A DNA stretch of 64,000 nt from Bacteroidota bacterium (GCA_018268055.1 JAFDXF010000038.1:1-64000), one strand, 5' to 3'; positions 46,564-56,793 are shown, numbered from the stretch's first letter. Translations and numbers: made by a program. The notes: generated by a model not told the origin, from the sequence alone.

Positions 46564-47016
46564 ATGAGAAAGATATTTTTTCTGTTTACCTTATGCCTCT
46601 GCATACAGGTACAGGCGCAAAACTATACCGTGAGTAATATTATAGAAGGCGGCAAAGTATTTGTCGACATTCTGAAAGTGTTTAAGACTCCAAAGAAAAC
46701 ATTGCTTGCTGCTGCGCCAATCATGCAGAGCACAACCGACAGCTGTTTGTTGAAATCCATTGCTGATGTATGCTATAAAAACACAAGCGGTAAAAAATTG
46801 TTTATCAGTTTATATAAGCGAAATGGCAGTGTATATGCCGCAGTGCCACTTACTTTGGCATTGCTCAATAATAGCAAGGAATGTCTGTTTGAGATTACCG
46901 CAGGCATTTATAAATATAAAATAGAATTAGAAAATGACGATGACAAAAAAGAAATTTACAAAGAGGGAGAAATAAAAATAATGGCTTGTGATAAGAGAGT
47001 GGAGGAAATAAAGTAA
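46564..47016 (+). CDS. Secreted protein of unknown function
   Basis: The 150-residue protein has a signal peptide (FTLCLCIQVQAQ) and a small domain containing a CLLK..CYKNTSGKK..C..C arrangement with four mature cysteines (CLLKSIADVCY, KECLFEI, IMACDK). They could form two disulfides in the periplasm. No family was recognised. The stop lies 16 nt from that of the convergent lipoprotein gene. Confidence 0.65.
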   Translation: MRKIFFLFTLCLCIQVQAQNYTVSNIIEGGKVFVDILKVFKTPKKTLLAAAPIMQSTTDSCLLKSIADVCYKNTSGKKLFISLYKRNGSVYAAVPLTLALLNNSKECLFEITAGIYKYKIELENDDDKKEIYKEGEIKIMACDKRVEEIK

Positions 47017-47032
47017 TTGTAATTGAATAAAG

Positions 47033-47404
47033 TTATTGCGCTTTTAATCGATCAAGTGATGTATTTGAAATTTCAAACCATTCTTTAATTTTATTATCAA
47101 TCTCATCTTTTGTAAATTCGCCCGATGCGGCGGCCGTAGATATAAGAATACAATCTGTCACCTTATTACATGAATTTCCAACCGCTTGAATACATGCTGT
47201 ACCTGCTACCCAAATAGAATCAGAATTCCGAATACTACAAGCCTGTTCTGCAAATTTTGCGATTTTATTAGGGCTAATGTTTTTTGCGAATACAACTTTT
47301 TCAAGCTTTACGATTTTTTCAACTTGTGTATTAGTCACATTATTCTGTGTAGTATCTTTTTTACAACTCAATAGGCCAATTGTAAATGACACAAAAATAA
47401 ACAA
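47033..47404 (-). CDS. Lipoprotein of unknown function, non-ATG start
   Basis: The frame contains a lipoprotein signal (TIGLLSC followed by KKD), then a domain with four cysteines (EQACSIR, GTACIQA, GNSCNK, TDCILIS), about 105 mature residues. The only standard initiator is TTG at 47404, which leaves no positive charge before the hydrophobic core. The in-frame codons upstream, up to a TAA, would read NFQNIKNVSISI, a better signal-peptide head, but have no usual start. The nearby ATG is out of frame and followed at once by TAA. The exact start is therefore unresolved. No known family. Confidence 0.6.
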   Translation of the reverse strand: MFIFVSFTIGLLSCKKDTTQNNVTNTQVEKIVKLEKVVFAKNISPNKIAKFAEQACSIRNSDSIWVAGTACIQAVGNSCNKVTDCILISTAAASGEFTKDEIDNKIKEWFEISNTSLDRLKAQ

Positions 47405-47689
47405 GATAGAAATACTTACATTTTTGATATTTTGAAAATTTTATATTAATGAAGAAATATCAATACAATCGCAATATATATATACTGCCAAATATTTTTA
47501 AAACTTAGTTAATCCCGTTCTATTTTAAGGAATTGAAGTGTTCATTCAGTTTTATTGCATTCATAAGCTATTAATTTCATTTAAGCAATACAGATTCAAA
47601 TTCATAGCTTTTAATCATCTATTAATTCGCAGCCACTGGTTAAACAACATTGTATCATTTTGATATAAGGCTCTGTAGATGATAGTACT

Positions 47690-48772
47690 TCATTGCTCTA
47701 TCTTCTTTCTTATTGAAGCAGGTATTGCCTTTTTATTGACAATAATAGCTACGGTGCGTATTTTAAAATAATCATCCCGCATATATACGAAGCCGCCAAT
47801 AGCATTTGTATTATTCCCCCATGAATTTTTTATATAGTACCAAAGATTTTCTTTTTTATCTTTCGTCATTCCTACTATATGCATCATGTGATCTAGCAAT
47901 GTGGCCTGTGTTTCGAAAGCTGTTTGCCGCTCTTTTTGAAAATCAGCAATACGATTGGGCATATATGCCAGCCCTCCGTAATAATCAAAATAAGGGTCGT
48001 CTGCATCGCCATCCCATCCCACTGTGTAGCCGTTTTTCAATGCTGTTTGTGTGATACTATTGAAATCTGCAAGCGGCACATTATAGTAAGCATCACCTGT
48101 CCAATTGTATTTGTCTTCCAATACAAATTTTGTATAAAAAGGATGATGGGTGTAAGAAGTAATTTCTACATAATCCTCGGGATTAATTTTTAAATAGTCT
48201 TTTAAATATGATTGAGGCGTGTAACTTTTCCCTTGATACGTAAATGTTTTAGGCACTACGCCATAATAGTAATCCAATACACTATCCACCCAATACTGTT
48301 GTTGCTCACTTAATGTTGTTATACCATCTGCTACATTTTTTTCAACAAAATGTTTCAGTACTGTATCCATTTCTGAATGATCCGGTAGCGATTCGCCTCT
48401 ACCTTTTCCGGAATATACACTTTCGGGTATCATTCCATAATTTTTCAATACCCATGCTGCATCGTGAAACTGCCCACCCGGAGTAAAATAGTTTTGTCCT
48501 TTTAATTCTAAATGTCGTTTTATCTTCCGTATCATAGAGTAGCGAGCTACAAACATTTCGCTCAAATCTAATGTACCTTTCCCCTGCTTCATCATCTCGC
48601 TTTCCAAAAAAGAATTACTTGAAAAACTCCAGCAGGTGGAAGATAAGTTTTGATCTTTTACCGGTGTGCATCTGATAGATACGGGCGGTTTCAATCCCAA
48701 TGAGGCAACAGATAATTTTTGTGCATTTATTTCTGTTGAAAGCAGAGCCAGAAAAATTAAAAATTTTTTCAT
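47690..48772 (-). CDS. C1-family cysteine peptidase (bleomycin hydrolase-like), exported
   Basis: The 360-residue protein has a signal peptide (LALLSTEINAQ) and a papain-fold catalytic domain. The oxyanion Gln and nucleophilic Cys occur in KDQNLSSTCWSFSS, the catalytic His in LDHMMHIVGM, and the Asn in YIKNSWGNN. The long spacing between Cys and His resembles the C1B bleomycin hydrolase/aminopeptidase C group, which is normally cytoplasmic; the signal peptide indicates a periplasmic or surface version here. It starts 2 nt after the acs stop codon, so it is co-transcribed with acs although no functional link is obvious. Confidence 0.87.
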   Translation of the reverse strand: MKKFLIFLALLSTEINAQKLSVASLGLKPPVSIRCTPVKDQNLSSTCWSFSSNSFLESEMMKQGKGTLDLSEMFVARYSMIRKIKRHLELKGQNYFTPGGQFHDAAWVLKNYGMIPESVYSGKGRGESLPDHSEMDTVLKHFVEKNVADGITTLSEQQQYWVDSVLDYYYGVVPKTFTYQGKSYTPQSYLKDYLKINPEDYVEITSYTHHPFYTKFVLEDKYNWTGDAYYNVPLADFNSITQTALKNGYTVGWDGDADDPYFDYYGGLAYMPNRIADFQKERQTAFETQATLLDHMMHIVGMTKDKKENLWYYIKNSWGNNTNAIGGFVYMRDDYFKIRTVAIIVNKKAIPASIRKKIEQ

Positions 48773-48774
48773 CG

Positions 48775-50712
48775 TTAAATTCTACCTTTTATAATTTCTT
48801 CTACCACGCCCGGGTCAAGTAGCGTAGTGATATCTCCAAGATTGCTTACATCGCCTTCGGCAATTTTTCTTAATATACGCCGCATAATTTTACCGCTTCT
48901 CGTTTTCGGAAGCCCTGTTACAAATTGAATTTTATCCGGCTTAGCAATCGGGCCAATTATTCTTGTTACGGTTTGTAATATATCTTGCCTGCGAAGTTCA
49001 TCATCGCCATGATGCCCTTGATAAATTACATAAGCATAAATGCCTTGCCCTTTAATATCGTGCGGATAACCTACAATAGCGCTTTCTACAACGCCGGTAT
49101 GCATATTAATTGCGTTCTCTAATTCAGCTGTTCCAATTCTATGTCCACTTACATTGAGCACATCATCTACCCTGCCGGTAATTCTATAATTTCCATCTGC
49201 ATCTTTCAAAGCACCATCACCGGTAAAATATAAATTTTCATAAGCAGCAAAATAATTGGTTCTACATCTCTCATGATCGCCCCAAGTGGTACGAAGCATG
49301 CCTGGCCAAGGAGCTTTGATACATAAATTCCCTTTCCATAAACCTTGATCATCTTTTTGTATTACTTCTTTACCATTTTCATCAACCAAAATAGGTTGCA
49401 CTCCCGGCAATGGAAGTGTAGCCCACGATGGGCGTGCAGGAGTAACATTGGCAAGCGTAGAAATCATTGTACCGCCCGTTTCTGTTTGCCACCACGTATC
49501 TATAATCGGGCATTTGCTCTTTCCTATATTTTTATCATACCAATGCCACGCTTCCTCATTGATTGGCTCGCCTACGCTACCCAATACTTTTAAAGAAGAA
49601 AGATCTTTTCCATTGATCGGGTCTAACCCAAAGCCCATCAAACTTCTGATTGCCGTAGGTGCGGTATAGAGAATGTTTACTTTATGCCGGTCAATAATAT
49701 CCCAAAATCTTCCTGCATCGGGATAAGTAGGAATACCTTCAAACATTAATGAAGTAGCGCCGGCAGCTAATGGGCCGTAAACGATATAGCTATGCCCTGT
49801 TATCCAACCTATATCGGCTGTACAGAAATAAACATCACCCGGATTATATTGAAAAGTGTTGACAAAAGTATATGTAGTCCATATCATATAGCCAGCAGTA
49901 GTATGTACTACACCTTTCGGCTTTCCGGTGGAGCCTGATGTATAAAGGATAAATAAAGGATCTTCTGCATCCATTTCTTCAGCAGGAAAAGAAATTGGCC
50001 CTTTGGCCTCTAATTGATCTTCTGCATTAGCCATTTCATCCTCCCACCAAATATCTCTTCCTTTGATCATTGAAACCGGAGTACGTGTTCGGGTATAAAC
50101 AATTACTTTTTTTACTAAATTATTTCCTACCAATGCATCATCAATCACTGATTTTAATGGAATATCTTTTCCACCGCGAAAAGCACCATCGCAAGTAATG
50201 ATAAACGCTGCTCCTGTATCTTCTAATCTGTCTTTTATACTTTGTACACTAAAACCTCCAAATATTACCGAGTGTATTGCGCCTATTCTGGCACAGCCCA
50301 AAACAGCATAAGCCAATTCGGGAACCATACCCATATAAATACATACACGATCCCCTTTTTGAACACCATTATTCTTGAGCATTTGTGCAACTTGACATAC
50401 ACGCTTATGCAATCTATTGTATGTTACGATACGCACTCTGTCATTCGGGTCATTCGGCTCCCAGATGATAGCAGGTTTTTCGCCCATTGTAGCTAAATGG
50501 CGATCAATACAATTCTCCGTGATATTCAGTTTGCCACCTTCAAACCATTTTACATTTGGCTCTTTAAAATTCCATTCCAATACTTTATCCCATTTCTTTC
50601 TCCATTGGAAATGCTGTGCTATTGCTCCCCAAAAAGAATCAGGATCATCTACACTCTTTTTATAATCTTGATGATATTGTTCAATAGATTTAATTTGATA
50701 TGGATACGACAT
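48775..50712 (-). CDS. acs: Acetyl-CoA synthetase
   Basis: The 645-residue enzyme has the ANL-family layout: AMP-binding motif YTSGSTGKPKGVVHT (~265), DTWWQTETGGTMIS (~415), the adenylate hinge TGRVDDVLNVSGHR (~520), and the C-terminal catalytic lysine in LPKTRSGKIMRRIL, the site of regulatory acetylation in family members. It activates acetate to acetyl-CoA through acetyl-AMP. The length and the N-terminal ACAS segment (YHQDYKKSVDDPDSFW) fit Acs rather than propionyl-CoA synthetase. It is divergent from a metabolite:H+ symporter across a 78-nt region with a perfect inverted repeat, and is followed directly by the C1 peptidase gene. Confidence 0.95.
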   Translation of the reverse strand: MSYPYQIKSIEQYHQDYKKSVDDPDSFWGAIAQHFQWRKKWDKVLEWNFKEPNVKWFEGGKLNITENCIDRHLATMGEKPAIIWEPNDPNDRVRIVTYNRLHKRVCQVAQMLKNNGVQKGDRVCIYMGMVPELAYAVLGCARIGAIHSVIFGGFSVQSIKDRLEDTGAAFIITCDGAFRGGKDIPLKSVIDDALVGNNLVKKVIVYTRTRTPVSMIKGRDIWWEDEMANAEDQLEAKGPISFPAEEMDAEDPLFILYTSGSTGKPKGVVHTTAGYMIWTTYTFVNTFQYNPGDVYFCTADIGWITGHSYIVYGPLAAGATSLMFEGIPTYPDAGRFWDIIDRHKVNILYTAPTAIRSLMGFGLDPINGKDLSSLKVLGSVGEPINEEAWHWYDKNIGKSKCPIIDTWWQTETGGTMISTLANVTPARPSWATLPLPGVQPILVDENGKEVIQKDDQGLWKGNLCIKAPWPGMLRTTWGDHERCRTNYFAAYENLYFTGDGALKDADGNYRITGRVDDVLNVSGHRIGTAELENAINMHTGVVESAIVGYPHDIKGQGIYAYVIYQGHHGDDELRRQDILQTVTRIIGPIAKPDKIQFVTGLPKTRSGKIMRRILRKIAEGDVSNLGDITTLLDPGVVEEIIKGRI

Positions 50713-50731
50713 AATCTAAAAATTTATTGCC

Positions 50732-50762
50732 TAAAAGTACGAATAGAAAAAAAATTATTCAA
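50732..50762 (-). promoter_or_regulatory. Candidate acs promoter
   Basis: On the minus strand TTG, a 20-nt spacer and TACTTTTA match the Bacteroidota pattern with one -7 mismatch. The box lies in the left arm of the inverted repeat described next, and the ATG is 20 nt downstream. Confidence 0.45.
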
Positions 50763-50784
50763 GCCGAAAATCAATTCGTACTTT
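50734..50784. promoter_or_regulatory. 11-bp inverted repeat in the acs / transporter control region
   Basis: AAAGTACGAAT (50734-50744) and ATTCGTACTTT (50774-50784) are perfect reverse complements, 29 nt apart. The region is only 78 nt long and separates two divergent start codons. Each arm contains TACTTT, so the repeat may be two mirrored -7 boxes or a regulator site covering both. Confidence 0.6.
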
Positions 50785-50790
50785 AATGCG

Positions 50791-52308
50791 ATGAAAGAAA
50801 CCAACAAGATAAGAAAAATAATTGCTGCTTCTTCCGTAGGTACAATGATTGAATGGTACGACTTCTACATTTTTGGAATGTTAAGCATTACTATATCTGC
50901 TGAGTTTTTCCCTAAAGGAAATCCGACTGCAGCATTGCTCAGTACATTAGCCATTTTTGCAGCAGGTTTTATTGTTCGTCCATTCGGCGCATTGGTGTTT
51001 GGCAGATTGGGCGATCTTATCGGAAGAAAATATACTTTTCTTTTAACGTTAATTCTGATGGGTGGTTCAACTTTTTTAATCGGTTGCGTACCCGGATATG
51101 ATAGTATTGGCATTGCTGCCCCTATCATCGTATTGCTACTTCGGCTGCTGCAAGGGCTTGCATTGGGCGGCGAGTATGGAGGTGCAGCCACTTATGTAGC
51201 CGAACATGCACCGGCCAACAAAAGAGGATATTATACTTCATGGATACAAACAACTGCTACCTTAGGTTTGTTTGTTGCTCTGGGCGTGATATTATTAGTT
51301 AAAAACAATATGTCGAATGAATCATTCAACGCGGAATGGGGCGGATGGAGGTATCCATTCTGGATTTCTATTTTATTGGTTGGCGTTTCTGTATATATCA
51401 GAATGAAGATGCAGGAATCGCCACTGTTTGCCTCCCTGAAAGCCACCGGCAAAATATCTACCAATCCAATAAAGGAAAGCTTCGCACATAAAGCAAATTT
51501 CAAAATGGTATTACTCGCCTTATTTGGTGCTGTGATGGGGCAAGGAGTAGTTTGGTACACCGGCCAGTTTTATGCACAAACGTTTTTAGAAAAAACATGT
51601 AATATGGATTTTACCCAAAGTAGAACCATTATGCTTTGGGCCATATTATTTGGCACACCGCTCTTTATTTTTTGGGGATGGCTGAGTGATAAAGTCGGTA
51701 GAAAATGGATTATGATGGCAGGGTTGTTAGGTGCAGTGTTACTTTATCGGCCTATTTTCAAAACCTTTTTACAAGATACCGATACAAAAGAATGGATGAA
51801 AAAAGATTTAATTGTTTTAAAAACAGATTCTTCATTCAAAAAAGTAAATAGTGACTCGTTAAAAATAATCAACACGCAGTATAAAGATTATTATGGAAAT
51901 CGATTTACGAAAGTATCTACGGACACAGTATTCATTTCCGACAACATAATTAAAGCAGACTCCAAACCGATCGCTATTAATAAAACAATAAATTTTGAAC
52001 GCTATATCAAATTTATATTTCTTGTGTGGGTAATGATATTATTTGTTACGATGTGTTATGGTCCTATTGCAGCTTTTCTGGTTGAACTATTCCCTACTAA
52101 AATACGCTATACAAGTATGAGCCTGCCTTATCATATCGGTAATGGAGTGTTTGGCGGCCTTGTTCCGTTTTTAGGACTATTATTAACGACTACTTATCCC
52201 AATGATAAGCTCGTAGGACTTTGGTATCCGATTGGCGTAGCTGCTTTATGCTTTATTATTGGCGCATTGTATTTAAAAAATAAAATTGATCAAAACGTAA
52301 ATGATTAA
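50791..52308 (+). CDS. MHS-type MFS transporter, probable acetate/organic acid symporter
   Basis: The 505-residue protein has twelve predicted helices of the metabolite:H+ symporter (ProP/ShiA-like) family. Signature segments are SSVGTMIEWYDFYIFGML, RPFGALVFGRLGDLIGRKYTF and RLLQGLALGGEYGGAATYVAEHAP. Between helices 8 and 9 lies a hydrophilic insert of about 80 residues (TFLQDTDTKEW ... INKTINFERY), absent from enterobacterial relatives. ATG at 50791 gives the family N-terminus; the long upstream frame overlaps acs and is not homologous. Divergence from acs suggests transport of acetate or a related acid, but substrate is inferred from context only. A small membrane protein follows closely. 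Confidence 0.85.
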   Translation: MKETNKIRKIIAASSVGTMIEWYDFYIFGMLSITISAEFFPKGNPTAALLSTLAIFAAGFIVRPFGALVFGRLGDLIGRKYTFLLTLILMGGSTFLIGCVPGYDSIGIAAPIIVLLLRLLQGLALGGEYGGAATYVAEHAPANKRGYYTSWIQTTATLGLFVALGVILLVKNNMSNESFNAEWGGWRYPFWISILLVGVSVYIRMKMQESPLFASLKATGKISTNPIKESFAHKANFKMVLLALFGAVMGQGVVWYTGQFYAQTFLEKTCNMDFTQSRTIMLWAILFGTPLFIFWGWLSDKVGRKWIMMAGLLGAVLLYRPIFKTFLQDTDTKEWMKKDLIVLKTDSSFKKVNSDSLKIINTQYKDYYGNRFTKVSTDTVFISDNIIKADSKPIAINKTINFERYIKFIFLVWVMILFVTMCYGPIAAFLVELFPTKIRYTSMSLPYHIGNGVFGGLVPFLGLLLTTTYPNDKLVGLWYPIGVAALCFIIGALYLKNKIDQNVND

Positions 52309-52312
52309 AATT

Positions 52313-52561
52313 ATGAATACTGTAAAAAGATATTTCGGAATAATTTTTATTTTATTAGCTCCATTTATTATTTATCAATTAATCAGTGGTGCGGTACAGC
52401 ATATTAATGCGAAAGGAACAAAAGATATCAACAATCCTATTATCTGGTTTATCATTATTGGCATTTTTATTCCCATAGCCATTGGGTTGGTTATCTTTGG
52501 GTGGTATGCATTCAAAGGTGAGTATGATCACTTGCCTGAAAAGTCAAATGATTTGGAATAG
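52313..52561 (+). CDS. Small two-helix membrane protein
   Basis: The protein has about 82 residues and two transmembrane helices (YFGIIFILLAPFIIYQLI and NPIIWFIIIGIFIPIAIGL) and ends in the conserved-looking GWYAFKGEYDHLP. It resembles a small Bacteroidota family (DUF6814-like, from memory) often found beside MFS transporters. Start at 52313 leaves 4 nt after the transporter stop; an ATG at 52301 that overlaps the stop is the alternative. It may be an accessory or stabilising subunit of the transporter. Confidence 0.72.
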   Translation: MNTVKRYFGIIFILLAPFIIYQLISGAVQHINAKGTKDINNPIIWFIIIGIFIPIAIGLVIFGWYAFKGEYDHLPEKSNDLE

Positions 52562-52622
52562 CATCAAATAGTTGAAGCATAAAACCAAAACTGTCTTAAT
52601 TTTAATATAACAAAGCAACTTA

Positions 52623-53258
52623 ATGGAAGCATATAAAAAACTTTTATCAAGCAATAAAGACTGGGCTGCTGAGAAATTAGCCAATGATTCAAAATACTTT
52701 AGCAGGCTTGCAAATATTCAAACGCCTACATTTCTATGGATTGGCTGTAGCGATAGCCGAGTACCTGCCAATGAGATAACCGGAACTCAACCGGGGGAAA
52801 TATTTGTACATCGCAACGTAGCTAATTTAGTTATCAATACTGATGTGAACTTATTGAGTGTATTAGATTTTGCCGTAAACCATTTAAAAGTTCGCCACGT
52901 AATTATTTGCGGGCATTATGGATGCGGTGGTATCAAAGCTGCTTTAACCAATCACGATTACAAAGCGGTATTAAATATGTGGCTAAGAAACATTAAAGAT
53001 GTTTATCGTATTCACAAAACAGAACTGGACAATATTAGCGAAGAAGAAAAAAAAGCAGACCGTTTGGTAGAATTGAATGTGGTAGAGCAAGTATATAATT
53101 TAGCCAAAACCTCCATTATACAAAGGGCTTGGAAACATGAACAACAACCCCATTTGCACGGATGGGTTTATGGACTGAAGGATGGGATCATTAATCCTGT
53201 GTGTGAAATGACCGCAGGTACCCATATTGATTCTATTTATGAATATGATGATCTATAA
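52623..53258 (+). CDS. can: Beta-class carbonic anhydrase
   Basis: The 211-residue protein has the beta-carbonic anhydrase zinc site: Cys42, Asp44 and Arg46 in GCSDSRVPA, and His98 and Cys101 in CGHYGCGG. The catalytic segment FVHRNVANLV is present, and the length matches the Can subgroup of the cytoplasm. It interconverts CO2 and bicarbonate, supplying bicarbonate to carboxylases. It lies 61 nt after the small membrane protein on the same strand and may share its transcript. A palindrome-rich intergenic region follows. Confidence 0.93.
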   Translation: MEAYKKLLSSNKDWAAEKLANDSKYFSRLANIQTPTFLWIGCSDSRVPANEITGTQPGEIFVHRNVANLVINTDVNLLSVLDFAVNHLKVRHVIICGHYGCGGIKAALTNHDYKAVLNMWLRNIKDVYRIHKTELDNISEEEKKADRLVELNVVEQVYNLAKTSIIQRAWKHEQQPHLHGWVYGLKDGIINPVCEMTAGTHIDSIYEYDDL

Positions 53259-53267
53259 TCGTCTGAT

Positions 53268-53444
53268 GCGCCAATGCGCTTGCATTAGGCTCAATGAATA
53301 TTTGCCTTTCAGGCAATGACCTTAAATTGAAATAGTATTCTATTTTCGGAGTTTCCATCAAGGCTGAAAGCCTTGTTTATATTGAGCACGAGGCAATGCC
53401 TTGTGCAGGATATATGTTTTTTCGTGGCAACGCCCTGAAAGGGC
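53268..53444. repeat. Cluster of five short palindromes
   Basis: Five hairpins lie within 180 nt: GCGC-CAAT-GCGC (53268-53279), TTGCC-TTTCA-GGCAA (53302-53316), CAAGGC-TGAAA-GCCTTG (53359-53375), GCACGAGGC-AAT-GCCTTGTGC (53386-53406) and GCCCT-GAA-AGGGC (53432-53444). Recurring CTGAAAG and GGCAA(T/C)GCC words link them. This looks like a degenerate intergenic repeat element (REP-like) rather than a terminator, since no T-run follows. No transposase is nearby. Confidence 0.65.
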
Positions 53445-53517
53445 AACATGTATTAATAATATCCAATTTTAAATTTCAATATAATTTTTAGTGCATTCTA
53501 TTTTCTATCTTGCACCT

Positions 53518-54432
53518 ATGTCTATCGAAGTAAAAAATCTATTGAAAGAATATGGCGAACAAAAAGCCGTAAATAACATTTCATTTAAAGTAGATAAAGG
53601 AGAAATCGTAGGCTTTCTCGGACCAAATGGTGCCGGCAAGTCCACCACAATGAAGATGATAACCGGTTATCTTCATCAAACAGGAGGAGAAACGTTTGTT
53701 TGTGGAATAGATGTGTCTCAAAATCCTCTGGAAACAAAAAAGAAAATAGGCTATCTGGCAGAATTGAATGCTCTTTATTATGACATGTATGTTCGAGAAT
53801 ATCTTTCTTTCATTGCTTCCACCCATCATCTTAAAAACAAAAAAGAAAAGATCAACCAAGTAATAGAAACAGTAGGTCTTTCATTAGAAGCAAAGAAAAA
53901 AATAGGGCAACTATCTAAGGGTTACAAACAAAGAGTAGGATTAGCCGCTGCATTGATTCATGATCCTGAGGTTTTAATATTGGATGAACCGACAAGCGGA
54001 TTAGACCCCAATCAAATAGTGGAAATAAGAGAAGTAATTAAACAACAAGGAAAGGACAAAACTGTACTTTTCTCTTCTCATATATTGCAAGAAGTAGAAG
54101 CCATCTGCGATCGAGTAATCATTATCAACAAAGGCACTATTGTGGCAGATGACAAATTAAGCAATCTAAAACAAACAGATAATCAGCAACAAATAGTTAA
54201 AGTAGCATTTAAAGAATCGGTAAATGAAGAGTGGCTTAGAGAATTAAAAGGTGTTCAAAATATAAAAAGTACACAAGTCAATGCATATCAATTGCATTGC
54301 ATCGATGCTGAACAAATAAAAAAACAACTGCTTCAATTAGCTATTGACAAAAACTTGAATATCATTTCGCTTCAAAGCGATGACAACAATCTTGAAAACA
54401 TTTTTAGAAGCCTGACTACTGAAAAAGATTAA
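53518..54432 (+). CDS. gldA: Gliding-motility-type ABC transporter ATPase GldA
   Basis: The 304-residue ATPase has Walker A GPNGAGKSTTMKM (~37), signature LSKGYKQRVGLAAAL (~135), Walker B VLILDEPTSGLDP (~156) and the H-loop in LFSSHILQEVE. The start MSIEVKNLLKEYG and the C-terminal extension (~225-304) match GldA of gliding Bacteroidota. GldA works with the membrane subunits GldF and GldG, neither of which lies adjacent here. A function in export or assembly of the gliding machinery is family knowledge; a generic Nat/Bcr-like ATPase is the alternative. ATG at 53518 is used; an upstream GTG is less likely. Confidence 0.82.
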   Translation: MSIEVKNLLKEYGEQKAVNNISFKVDKGEIVGFLGPNGAGKSTTMKMITGYLHQTGGETFVCGIDVSQNPLETKKKIGYLAELNALYYDMYVREYLSFIASTHHLKNKKEKINQVIETVGLSLEAKKKIGQLSKGYKQRVGLAAALIHDPEVLILDEPTSGLDPNQIVEIREVIKQQGKDKTVLFSSHILQEVEAICDRVIIINKGTIVADDKLSNLKQTDNQQQIVKVAFKESVNEEWLRELKGVQNIKSTQVNAYQLHCIDAEQIKKQLLQLAIDKNLNIISLQSDDNNLENIFRSLTTEKD

Positions 54433-54482
54433 AACATTGTTTCTTTGCAGATATTCGCCATTTAAGATTCAGAAAGAGATAC

Positions 54483-56071
<1,589 letters not shown>

Positions 56072-56085
56072 AAACAAATACAGAG

Positions 56086-56130
56086 CACAGATAACTAAAA
56101 TAATGACAGCATAAATTTTAGTTATCTGTG
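56086..56130. repeat. 15-bp perfect inverted repeat between eno and the FtsB-like gene
   Basis: CACAGATAACTAAAA (56086-56100) and TTTTAGTTATCTGTG (56116-56130) are exact reverse complements around a 15-nt loop. No T-run follows on the plus strand, so it is not a classical terminator, although it could still cause pausing or processing. It sits between genes likely to share a transcript. Confidence 0.65.
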
Positions 56131-56147
56131 TCCAAAAAAATCCAGAT

Positions 56148-56462
56148 ATGAAACTCCTAAACCATATCCCCTCTTGGCTCAAAAACAAATACTTAATAGC
56201 CGTTGCTGCCTTTTGCGTCTTTATGTTATTTTTTGATAAAAATGATTTGTTTACCCAAGTAGCCCGTCGTACCGAATTGCACAACTTGCAATCCAGCAAG
56301 ACTTACTACACTAAGGAAAACAATGACTTACGTACAGAATCTGAAAATTTAAAAAACGACCCTCGTAGTATAGAAAAGCTGGCTCGAGAAAAATATATGA
56401 TGAAAAAAGACAATGAAGAACTCTTTTTAATATCGGAAAAGCCCGAATCGAGTAAGAATTAG
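56148..56462 (+). CDS. FtsB/DivIC-family septum formation initiator
   Basis: The 104-residue protein has one transmembrane helix (~15-30, YLIAVAAFCVFMLFF) followed by a coiled coil (~42-75) and the family C-terminal segment DPRSIEKLAREKYMMKKDNEELF. FtsB/DivIC proteins form a complex with FtsL and FtsQ at the division site. The position after eno is common for this family in many bacteria. The inner-membrane location is predicted, with the coiled coil in the periplasm. The ATG is the only reasonable start. Confidence 0.88.
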   Translation: MKLLNHIPSWLKNKYLIAVAAFCVFMLFFDKNDLFTQVARRTELHNLQSSKTYYTKENNDLRTESENLKNDPRSIEKLAREKYMMKKDNEELFLISEKPESSKN

Positions 56463-56562
56463 TTCCCGTAGCACAATAAGCAAGTTTTTAGGCCGTTAAT
56501 ATACCGGACACTTTTTTATTTTGGATAAATAACTTTATTTCCGGACATTTTAACTCTTGCCA

Positions 56563-56793
56563 ATGACCAACTTTACACCAGAAGACTTATTACTTTATTT
56601 GTACAAAGAAACCTCTGAAGAACAGACTAAAGCCATTGAAACAGCTCTTAGCAAAGACTGGACTTTACGGGAAAAATTGCAGGTACTGAAAACTTCTATG
56701 CAACGCTTGGACAAAATTATTGTGTCGCCACGTACAGAAGCTGTTTTGAAAGTGCTTCATTATGCAAAAGAAAGTTCGACTCAGGAAGCATAA
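56563..56793 (+). CDS. Small conserved-type cytoplasmic protein
   Basis: The product is 76 residues, starting MTNFTPEDLLLYLYKETSEEQ, entirely helical and acidic, with no signal peptide. Its start resembles the sigma-binding N-terminal module of Bacteroidota anti-sigma factors such as that in the 42.5 kb gene (LLLLYNDNELTSED), but there is no membrane helix or sigma gene nearby. ATG is chosen over a TTG two codons earlier. A terminator follows. Possibly a soluble sigma antagonist; this is inference. Confidence 0.6.
   Translation: MTNFTPEDLLLYLYKETSEEQTKAIETALSKDWTLREKLQVLKTSMQRLDKIIVSPRTEAVLKVLHYAKESSTQEA

Noticed and set aside
50497..50790. N-terminal extension of the MHS transporter
   Set aside because: It lies entirely antisense to acs or in the control region, and the ATG at 50791 gives the family N-terminus.
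53268..53444. tRNA or riboswitch
   Set aside because: The stems are independent short palindromes; no cloverleaf, CCA end or known aptamer core was seen.
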